A DNA stretch of 64,000 nt from Diplolepis rosae (taxonomy: Eukaryota; Arthropoda; Insecta; Hymenoptera; Diplolepididae), in contig JAPYXD010000608.1 of the NCBI GenBank assembly GCA_030998225.1, forward strand, positions 4,928,501-4,992,500, given 5' to 3'. The notes below the pieces were generated by a model. The model was not told where the DNA came from. It saw only the letters and a list, made by a program, of their open reading frames with translations, and did no database searches. Positions 55,903-64,000 of the stretch are shown piece by piece. Each line of letters starts with the position of its first letter. Position 1 is the first letter of the stretch. The position numbers and the translations under genes are program-made.

Positions 55903-56842
55903 CACTGAAGAAACGTATGGTTGCAGGCACTATATTCTGCTTGTCCCTAATATGCTATATGGTCGTGAGCCATGTACAAGTTGTATGTTGAGCCGAACGA
56001 TATTGCATAGGCGCAGCGGCTATGTACCACATTGCTGGTGCTACATTCGGATGGTAGCTATCAAGCATAGTGGCATCAGGAATGCAAGACAAAGGGATGT
56101 CTTTTGTTTCTTTTAGCCGTTATTCGATTATTCTTGTGCGATAAATAATGTTTCTTCACTGGGAAAAAAAACATGGTGAAATCAACGGGGAGGAGTCCCG
56201 TCGCCAATTTCACGTTGGCGTAGCGTTGCTCTCCCGGTGAATCGCCGGCGCTATTCAACGCTGCACTGACGGTAGAGCCAACGTAAAATCACCCAAAAAT
56301 GATCAGCTGTGGAAATACTCGCGATTGTTCTTTTCAGTTCTTTTGTTTTCCTAATTATATATTGATATTTAAAAGCGAAGCACTGCCAATTTCATTATGG
56401 ATATGAAATTGCGTCATCGTTTGATATTTTCAAATAACGCGGCTTACCAGCGTTAACATTCTCGGTGAATTAACGGGGCTGACGTAGTTGGATTAACGTG
56501 AGTTTTCAACGCTACATTGCCGGTGGCAGCACGTTATCCTAACGTTGTAAAGGGGCTGATGCTCCTTCCCGTCAATGCAACGGGATTTTCCGTATAACTT
56601 GACGGTTTTTTTATCCCAGTGTTCGATTCACAATTCTTCGCGTTTATTAGGCTAACCTAACCTGCATTAAAATTCGAAAATATGCATGCAGTGATCCTGA
56701 GAATAGTTGTAGCGCCTATGCGATCGCATCGGCGTCACAACTATGTACTTTTGGGTGTGTGCGCCTATACGAATGGTGGCCGCATCCGGACAGACACGAC
56801 TATGTACCGCGGACTTGTCATGACTATACTTTTTTTTCAGTG
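55903..56842. mobile_element. TIR element with cactgaa ends, split by a nested MITE
   Basis: The left end cactgaagaaacgtatggtt and the right end reverse-complemented cactgaaaaaaaagtatagt form imperfect inverted repeats. Subterminal sequences share atgtacc, gcgcctatgc/gcataggcgc and cttgtcc/cttgtca words in inverted order. The MITE at 56,157-56,621 lies inside. No transposase. Confidence 0.6.
56157..56621. mobile_element. MITE with cactgggaaaaaaaac ends
   Basis: 465 bp. The left end cactgggaaaaaaaacatgg and the right end reverse-complemented cactgggataaaaaaaccgt continue into related subterminal blocks (cccgtcgccaatt / cccgttgcattgac). The interior is rich in aacg words (ccaacgtaaaa, cgttaacattc, aacgttgtaa). 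Confidence 0.75.
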
Positions 56843-58553
56843 TTCTCTTTTACAGTCCAACACTGTAAGACAAATGTTTTATTCGCGTCTAAAAATCGGC
56901 TTACAACAATATTTAATATAAACTAGACAATTAGAAAAGGACATATTTATGCGCTTATACATTGAGCCGCTAAATTTAAGCCAAAATCGTCTTGTAGATA
57001 TAATACATTCAAGATTTTTCTTTTGTAAAGCTTTTATCACAAAATGTTTGTTCTTTTAGAAAAAAAGTAAGATAAACTGAACTAAAGCTGTAGATTTGTT
57101 TCTTATGAGTAAAAATCTATACTTAGACCTTAGACTTAATGAAACATTAACTCTTACGTCCAAATTGTTGAAGATGTATGTTTCTCTGATAGAAGAAGCA
57201 GACCATTTTTTTAAAATATGAATATTTTAAAATAGACTTTGATGAATAGGGAATATTTAAAACACGAATCATGGAGTATTATTAAGATAAGTGGTGCTTT
57301 CTTTTATTCTCAAGTGATTATTTTGAAGCTTATTTGGACTAAAATATGCTTCAAATTATTCAATTGTAGGTCATTCTGTTGTAAAAGACAACAAATTAGA
57401 AATACTTGCACATATTTACACAGGGCACATGTTTTACAAACACTTTGTCAATGGAAAAAATATTGAGAGAGATTACCCTTTCGCGTTCCGATTATTTATT
57501 GGAATTGTAAGTACCACCATTGGATGGCCATTGCAGAATTTGGCCACGTTTCAAATCGGTAATATTGTTCTCACACCTTTTAAACTTCCATCGCTACTTT
57601 ACGCATGTGTATTATACGCGACTCTAAGCTCATCACAAATCTGATGACCTTACGTCTTTACACAGAAAAAATGAAGTGTTATATTTGTTGCGTGTTCTTT
57701 TCTCAAATTGTTAGATTCATTGGTGTTAAAACTGAAATCTACCTCAAAATCGGTGTAATCATGTCAGCAATCTGCTTTGTTAACACGTCTAACAGGGCAG
57801 AGCGCCAAAGTTCAGACGCGTCAATGACTATTGAGCCTTCTATGATAGCTGGTGCTGACCCTAGAATTAAATCAAAGGTAACAAAAGAGGAAAGGATAAT
57901 TATTTTTTTCATAAAATTACAAATTGTTTAATAGAAAAATGTATAAAACGAATACATTAAGTGCTATTATATTATTTTGAAGTTTTGAATAAATATTCAA
58001 ATAAAACGTATTAAACTATACTCGCTTCGTCCTAAAACAAATATTCACTGCAAAATAAATTATTTTAAGGCTATTTTCGAATCATTTCACAAACATTCAA
58101 CTAAAATTCAAATGATTTGAACAAAAATCAATCTTTTTATGACAAATCAATGATTTTCAAGTGGTTTTTTAAATAGTTTTACTAAAATCGGCTAGAATCA
58201 AACCGATTTGTACATAAATTAATGTTTTATAACAAATTAATATTTTATTTTTAATTATTTCACTAAACTTGACTGAAATTGAATTGAATTAACACCCGAC
58301 GTTGCCCCCATTATGAGTTTTGGGTGTAAAAAACTTATCCTATTGAAAGTTCCTACATACTTAAATATGTAAACATCATTGTCCCTAAGAGACGAAATAA
58401 TACGAATTTGAGGAAAAGTGGCCGACAGATAAACATGCTCATTCAACGCATAAGACAGTCCTGACCATGGAAAATAGATATAAGGAGACCAATCTCTTAT
58501 GATTGTACTTCACAAAACACGAGCTGGAATTTTGCCAAGTAGTTTTAAACTTA
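56843..58553. other. Unassigned; a weak coding candidate at 57.43-57.93 kb
   Basis: Frames at 57,429-57,644 and 57,605-57,931 (plus) overlap and include FRLFIGIVSTTIGWPLQNLA and NTSNRAERQSSDASMTIEPS. A gtaagt donor-like word lies at 57,508. Neither resembles a family I know. The rest is AT-rich. Confidence 0.25.
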
Positions 58554-58796
58554 CACTCAGGAAAAAGGTTCCGTTAAATTCATTAAAGCTGATCGGTTAA
58601 AAAATTTTTGGTTTAAATGACTAAACTTTTAGTTAATTTCATCAAAAAAATTGTTTACTTATTATGGTCATATATATTCTGCTATTATTATTCCAGTTAA
58701 TTCTACAGGAAAATATAGTAAAAGTAGTTTCAAGATACGCCGTTGGCAGCGTTACTGTCGACACAATCTGGCGCCTTTCGTTTTTTGCTATACATG

Positions 58797-58917
58797 CAAC
58801 CCTCGGCATTTTACTTTAGGGGCAGCCCCCACCAAGCCACCTTCCCGCTGACTCAGTGAGAAGGTGGCCTAGTGGGGGCTGCTCCTCTAGAGTCAAAATT
58901 CCGAGGCTTGTATACAT
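58797..58917. repeat. GC-rich hairpin
   Basis: Arms of about 50 bp (caaccctcggcattttactt, ggggcagcccccaccaagcc, accttc; and their complements after the loop) around a 15-base loop containing tgactca. GC content contrasts strongly with the flanks. A compact foldback element or a structured RNA. Confidence 0.9.
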
Positions 58918-59009
58918 GTTGAAACCTGTTTCATGTTAGGTATGTTGTGTATTAGGCCGTTTGCAAAAACAAGATAGAGTCTAAAGGAATCTTAATGATC
59001 TCACGTCTT

Positions 59010-59599
59010 CACGGGGAAAACGGCGGGCCTGACCGTAGCCTGTTTGGGCTCGATTTCACTCGGATGCGGGCTCGAATCAAGCCCACGTGATTGCCTAGCA
59101 AACTCGGCCTTAATTCAATGCTCACTACCGAGTAAAAAGTATACTTTTATGGGCCACACAGTATCGGGCTTCCATGTAGCCTGTTTTTGGGCTAAAATAA
59201 CGCCCGATTTTTACCGTTGCCGGCTGTTCGTGCAAAATGTTAATGTTATTAACCTAAAACCATAACATGTTTTAGGCCAACATGTAACCATTTTTCGAGT
59301 CCCGAGATAATAATATTTTGTTTCTTACTTTCAAATCGATTAATCAAGAACTCTATTTTCAATTCCGTTGATTTTTTGACAATAAATGATGCTATTTATA
59401 ATGCGTTTTAATACTCGACGTTTTTAATTGCACAGCTCACTACACGCATTCACTGTCGCATAGTACCGCGTCAAACAGGGTGAATGGCTACATTCAATGC
59501 GGAATTTGGGCCACATTCAAGCCCGCGTTCGGGTTAAAGTTAAGGCTTACCGATCTAGGCGGCATTACGATCCTGATATAAGCTCCTTTTTTCCCCGTG
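59010..59599. mobile_element. MITE with cacggggaaaa ends
   Basis: Left end cacggggaaaacggcgggcc and right end reverse-complemented cacggggaaaaaaggagctt. The 590-bp interior has repeated gggct(c/t)gat, cgggcttgaat and gcccgattt words on both strands, suggesting a palindromic ancestry. No coding. Confidence 0.6.
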
Positions 59600-59818
59600 T
59601 TGTCTCGAATCATTTTTACAAAGTTTCAATGAAATGGAAAATAAAGTGTACAAGGTGTTAAAGTAGTATTGTCGGTACGTATCTAATCAAATGAGTACTT
59701 TTTCTCATTTTCTTCACGTAGTATCTAAATTTGTCAACGTCGCATAAGAAAGCCACATCTATTTAATCGCCGTCGGTTACTGTAGAAAAATTATATTTTT
59801 CTCCTAGCGGGTTATAAA

Positions 59819-60300
59819 GTGGATTTTATTGCCCCGTGCGGGGCAAACAAATTCATTTGTGTCCAAACGGGCGGAAAAAGTCGCATTGCATGCTTGCGCG
59901 TAGAGCGGCATGCAGTCAATTGTGCCTCGGCGTCAGAATCGGGCGAAATGTTCATACCGCCCGCTTCAAGGGGCGAAAATGTTCATACCGCCCGCTTCAA
60001 CGGGCAAAATGTTAATACCGCCCGAAACTTTTCTGCCCGCGGCTAACTACGCACTCGCACGCAACGCGACTTTTTCCACCAATTTGGATACAAAACGTCG
60101 TGTGTACCTCGAGCGACATGGTGGCGATGTGACTCGTGTGAATACCGCCCTTGGTACACAATCTACTATTTCTGACCCCCTAGTAGAAAAAAAAATCGTG
60201 TGCGACACGGGAAAAACATTTATTTTACTCGTGTCGTTACCCTCGCTTTGCTCGGGCATCAAGCTTCACACTCGCAAAATAAATTTTTTTTTCCCTAGTT
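59819..60300 (+). repeat. CpG-rich block with a 31-bp tandem repeat
   Basis: Bases 59,938-60,035 contain three copies of a unit of about 31 bp, (c)gggcgaaatgttcatacc then gcccgcttcaa. The block 59,830-60,200 is CpG-rich and palindromic in places (gccccgtgcggggc, cgtgtgcgacacg). Overlapping open frames exist but shift register from repeat to repeat, with no recognisable domain. Confidence 0.75.
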
Positions 60301-61440
60301 GCACAATATACTATTTTGCTTACTTAATTGGATTTTGCTACGCTTACACGTATCCAATTGAGATGAATTAACTTGCAAAATGATGTTTATATTATCAATC
60401 AATGCACCAGTCATTTTTATTGAAATCTGAACGGTAGTTATGACAGGATTTGTAAATGCACTCGGTTTCCCATAAGGTTAGGTGTTAATTGTCTGAAAAT
60501 GCAATTACTAATTACTCCCCTCCAGTGTACCCTAGGTCCTCAAAAATTTAACTAAGTCATTTCTGGTTTAATATTCACCAGTGATTTCAATTTTATCAAT
60601 ATCTGAACGGTGTTTCCATTTGCGACAGTACTACCTTAAGTGAGTGGAAGTTAAATAACTTAAAGGAAAAATTCAAAAGTAAAGAGATTTGTAGATTTAT
60701 ACGTAATTAAATGTACATTTTTGATAATAATATAAATAAAATAATTCAACAATAAATATATATTTTTTCATTTTGACAATTATAATTCCAACGTCTTTAA
60801 ATCATTATTTATTTTTTAGGTTATGTTAGCATTCAACCGGGAAATTTTAGTAAATTTAACTGGAAATATGGTAATGTTAAATGTGATAAATTAGTTAAGT
60901 TTACCGGAATATAACCATGAATGTAACGAGAGATTTTTACTAGAAAAAGTAAGGCGATATCAACTAAAACATTTCATTACATTAACTGGAATGAAAGACG
61001 AAAGCAACCAAAAAATGTTTACTAGAATTTCTAACATTTTTAACCGGAGTTACTAGTACAGCTCTGCGTAAAATTTTTTTCCGTTTGAAATAACCGGAAT
61101 TCTGGTTGTTTTAACCAGATTTATTTCTGAATGTAGTGAAAGAAAAGAGAAGCTTATATGCTAGTATAAAGAGATGCCGCGACAGATTGATAGGATACAC
61201 ACTTAGATATGAGGGACTGACAGGAACGATTCTAAAAGGTTTAGTAGAGGGACGTAAAAGAAAAAGAAGACAAAGATTAGAGTGCGTGAAACAAGTTATA
61301 GATGGCGTAGGCTGTAGCAGATACTGCGAAATGAAAAGACCAGGCCATGCCCGCGTAATGCTTTAGTGGTGGCCCAACATAGATTTCGTCAGAGCCATCT
61401 GGCGTAAGCTCAAAACCCTAAAAGAAGATAATAGATGACT

Positions 61441-61509
61441 ATTCAGATAATGTTCAGATCATATTCAGATCATGTTCAGATCATGTTCAGATCATGTTCA
61501 GATAATTCA
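61441..61509 (+). repeat. 11-bp tandem repeat ttcagatcatg
   Basis: About six imperfect copies of ttcagatcatg (variants ttcagataatg and ttcagatcata). A simple minisatellite just left of the long palindrome. Confidence 0.95.
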
Positions 61510-61539
61510 GGAAATAATGAAATCGGAGTAAACTTTGAG

Positions 61540-61867
61540 GTTAAATAAAATTATTTAAGTAATTATTATCGAGTAATTATTCGAATCGTATTGATAATCT
61601 TGCTTTTTGTGATTGCAGTTTCCTCATGAGTGCATCCTCACATACATGGAGTTTTAATTGTGTATCGCAGAGTACTGTCAGGCTAAACACAAATAGAGAT
61701 GATCACCCAAGCGTCCCAAATTACAAATATATACATTGAAATAATAATACTCCATGTATGTAAGGATGCACTTATCAGAAAACTGCAATCACAAAAAGCA
61801 AGTTTATCAATGCGATTCGAATACTTACTCAATAATAATTACTTAAATAGTTTTATTAAACTTCCAA
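61540..61867. repeat. Long palindrome, arms about 125 bp
   Basis: Arms 61,540-61,665 and 61,740-61,867 are reverse complements with few mismatches (shared atttaagtaattattat, cttgctttttgtgattgcag and acatacatggagt). Spacer about 75 bp. A foldback MITE or hairpin RNA source. Confidence 0.9.
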
Positions 61868-62130
61868 GTTTATTCCTATTCGTTAGCATCTTAGCACATT
61901 TTAGAGACCATTAGCAGCCATTAGTGATGCAACTATGGTGCGGTGGTCAGCGGGGTGAGGTTTAAGAAATTATACTTCGGCGCCATCTGGCGTAAGCTCA
62001 AAACAGGATCAAAGTATAGTGGCCACTATCGCCTATGCTCGCGAACACGGCCTGGAAAAGACTCTGATCAGGATAAGAACGGATGGAGAGCTGCATCAAA
62101 CCAATCTCAGGACTGCTGACTATAACAACA

Positions 62131-62735
62131 ACAGTTAGTTCTAAAACTTCTCGATGAGGGCGCGTGCATTCCTTGCGTCCACAATAGCGATGATATTTAC
62201 ATATCTCGGAATTTTGAGTCATTTTGAATAAAACCAGGCTTAAATGAAAAAGCAATGTTTGAATTGCAATAATAGATCAAAAACGAAAAATCGATTTTTC
62301 GGCTCTTAGGTACCTTTCTCCAGTCCGTGTCACACGCAGCCCTATCCAACTGCCTAAAAGATGTCCGTAAATATGTGACCCCCACATGGTAGTTCCTTAA
62401 AATCTCGACTGAGGGCGCAGTTGCGCTTCAGCCTGACTTTAACATTGTTTGTTATGGGATAATGTTACAAATAATTTAAAGAATTATATTTATCAATAAA
62501 AAATACTTATGGAACTATCACAATAAATTAACAAACATATAATTCAAATTTTCAGCAAAAAAAAATTTTAAATATAATGATAGGAATGGAGAAAATAAAT
62601 TTTAAACACAGTCGCGCTTCAGCCTGACTTTTTAACATTTCCGGTAAGAAGGTATGGATTAAATTGAATTAAAAGTAGTTTGAATATGGGCGATTTTCCA
62701 GCACTTTTAATCCAAAGCAATACCGTTTTTGAACG
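62131..62735. other. Unassigned; short direct repeat
   Basis: gcgcttcagcctgacttt followed by aacatt occurs at about 62,425 and 62,615 around an AT-rich spacer. No gene seen. Confidence 0.45.
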
Positions 62736-63165
62736 TACACGGAGAAAAATAGTTGAAGTAATTTTACTCAACTCTGTCGATTAAACTTGGGACATAAGGA
62801 CATTTGAACATCTATTAAATCCTAGTCGGGTAAAATCAATTTGATATATACCTAATTCACCCAAAGTGAATAACAATAAGCGTTACATAGGGAATAGTAA
62901 GGAGTTGAGTAAAACATTATCGACGACAGGGCACCAACATGCGTCAGTGGGTTAACATGAAATGTATAAGTATATCATCGACGCTTGAGGTGCTTCAAAC
63001 CGTAGTTGGGTAAAATGAGCATCGGGCGTATTATTTCAACTGGCAATGGTATGGTTCTCTCAAATAAAAAAAAAATTCTTACCTCGAGCCTGCCAATAGT
63101 CATCCGGTATATACATAAACAACTTACAAATACATTCACACCATTACGGACGTAGCCAATCATAT
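62736..63165 (-). repeat. gagtaaaa repeat family, copy 3
   Basis: Reverse complement of the family at 7.45 and 36.2 kb: starts cacggagaaaaatagttgaa and includes aactctgtcgattaaacttg, acctaattcacccaaagtga and gagcatcgggcgtattattt. It extends through ctgccaatagtcatccggta to match the longer form of copy 2. Confidence 0.9.
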
Positions 63166-64000
63166 TTCAAATTACAAATACTTAAACATATAACTTTACA
63201 TATATAAACCTAATAACAACACTTATATATAGTACGATACGCTTTCGTCGAATCACGCACACGCTCGCTTACAATGCTGAGATATAAAATTTGGAACTTT
63301 CTTATATAGTGACTGCATGAGTTATTCAGAGCTTGTGAGAGTAAGTGCCGTCAATAAAATTTTTTAGCCTTACTCAAGTAAAAATAAATCAACTTTTTTC
63401 ATAAATGATTAATAAAATATTTTTAAAAATTAATATAATTACACAATTATTATAACTATGATTATTGATATATATAATATAATTATTAAATTACATTTAG
63501 TATACATTTTTATTATAACAACGTATGAAGTTTAGTGAAACTAAATTTCCAAATGTACATTAAAAAATTGCATTATGATTAAGAAGTATCTTGTATAAAA
63601 ACATTTAAAAGAAGGTTCTTTTATTTTCTGTGTTTTATATTTTCAAAATATGGATTTTACATTTGCGAATTCCAAATTATTATTCTGCCTGAGTAATTTA
63701 TGTGATATTTCATATTTTATGTAATACACTTATCGATTTTTTGTTCTTTAAATTTTCATAAGATCAATTTAATTTTAAGAATTTAAGTTTTTGAAATTAA
63801 AAATTTTTCATGTGTGCCCAAGGCGCAGATTACTTTCATTCGTTCCTGCGTGAATAGATGTAGCTGTTGGAATAAATCTTGCGATTCACGGTTTACTCAA
63901 CTCTCGATTGAAGCGTAGAGTAGAATGAACGGAAAGCTCTACTATTTTTGTGATTTAATAAAAGATTGGTTTTTTATAGTTATACTACGAGTAATAATAT
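63166..64000. other. Unassigned AT-rich end of window
   Basis: No gene or repeat recognised. The stretch 63,395-63,500 is almost pure A/T. Confidence 0.4.

Larger units (their letters stand above)
58554..61133 (-). mobile_element. accggaatt element, copy 2, with a 1.8-kb insert
   Basis: Ends cactcaggaaaaaggttccg (left) and, reverse-complemented from the right, cattcagaaataaatctggt form inverted termini flanked by TA (58,552-58,553; 61,134-61,135). The right 500 bp (60,640-61,133) and left 235 bp (58,554-58,790) match copy 1 in reverse. Between them lie a GC-rich hairpin, a MITE and a CpG-rich block (58,797-60,630). No transposase. Confidence 0.75.
61398..62003. repeat. Insert bounded by a 22-bp direct repeat
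   Basis: ccatctggcgtaagctcaaa(ac) occurs at about 61,397-61,418 and 61,982-62,003 in direct orientation. Between the copies are the 11-bp satellite (61,441-61,509) and the palindrome (61,540-61,867). The direct repeats may be part of the inserted element or a duplication. Confidence 0.7.
61136..62130 (+). pseudogene. LINE reverse-transcriptase tail, split by an insert
   Basis: Reads KEKRSLYASIKRCRDRLIGY, LRYEGLTGTILKGLVEGRKR, ECVKQVIDGVGCSRYCEMKR and breaks at about 61,342. It resumes near 62,060 (KNGWRAASNQSQDC, stop, tataacaacaac tail). These are the C-terminus and 3' tail of a non-LTR element, the same family as 52,083-52,280. About 720 bp are inserted. The copy begins exactly at the TA after the element ending at 61,133. 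Confidence 0.8.

Noticed and set aside
57429..57931. Two overlapping frames as a membrane-protein gene
   Set aside because: Hydrophobicity is what AT-rich DNA gives by chance; no family resemblance and no consistent exon structure, so kept only as a weak candidate.
59938..60040. CRISPR-like array
   Set aside because: Only three contiguous units with no unique spacers, in a eukaryotic genome; an ordinary tandem repeat.
53806..61133. One large 7.3-kb transposon with long terminal inverted repeats
   Set aside because: The two ends match, but TCTGTC copy c resumes at 55,595 and the 58.55-kb end pairs with 61.13 kb, so two oppositely oriented copies of one element explain the pattern better.

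Overview
This window looks like repeat-dense, AT-rich insect (at least arthropod) chromosomal DNA. The evidence is the set of element families it carries: mariner transposases of the Mos1-like and other subfamilies, P-element/THAP9-like transposases with splice signals, BEL/Pao and Ty3/gypsy LTR retrotransposons, a non-LTR (LINE) tail, HTH(DUF4817)-DDE transposons, tRNA-like SINE sequence and many foldback/MITE elements. I found no host protein-coding gene that I can name with confidence, and every recognised coding block is a decayed transposable element. Species and order cannot be fixed from the sequence; a hymenopteran would fit but is not shown.

Layout. 0.9-1.9 kb: decayed mariner (-). 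3.3-4.1 kb: P-element-like C-terminal exon (-). 4.7-6.8 kb: THAP-tail-like exon pair (+) whose intron holds a Tc1-type TIR element. 7.0-9.45 kb: Ty3/gypsy remnant (-), lacking the integrase core, with a repeat inserted beside its presumed LTR. 9.8-10.7 kb: deleted HTH-DDE transposon (-). 11.2-12.1 kb: a palindromic MITE split by a TTAA-flanked insertion; an uninterrupted copy at 20.5-20.7 kb is the empty site. 14.1-14.3 kb: mariner tail. 15.7-18.2 kb: foldback and a longer P-element-like transposase remnant (-). 21.4-23.4 kb: BEL/Pao copy 1 (+), RT core replaced by a G18 tract. 24.2-25.5 kb: TTAA element. 25.65-26.5 kb: mariner remnant. 27.3-27.8 kb: mariner-derived mini-element. 27.9-32.0 kb: BEL/Pao copy 2 (-), the most complete retroelement here.

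32.1-33.6 kb: MITE plus a repeat here called the TCTGTC family. 34.2-36.2 kb: two mariners side by side, the second full length (1,286 bp) with intact TIRs and TA duplications. 37.1-37.7 kb: inverted tRNA-like SINE pair. 38.3-38.9 kb: second deleted HTH-DDE transposon. 38.95-39.45 kb: tandem repeats. 39.9-42.9 kb: nested TIR elements with tRNA-like segments. 43.3-43.8 kb: second mariner-derived mini-element. 43.9-45.2 kb: large TTAA foldback. 45.2-49.5 kb: longest stretch without recognisable elements. 49.8-56.8 kb: nested TTAA, TA and TCTGTC elements, including a near-perfect 696-bp foldback. 58.5-61.1 kb: inverted relative of the 53.8-55.6 kb element, with a GC-rich insert. 61.1-62.1 kb: LINE tail split by a satellite and a long palindrome.

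The elements do not form a working pathway; they record successive nested insertions. The most informative features are the paired filled and empty sites, the five TTAA-flanked elements whose termini all start GG, the two mini-mariners keeping only the transposase DNA-binding region, and the number of long hairpins able to form double-stranded RNA if transcribed.
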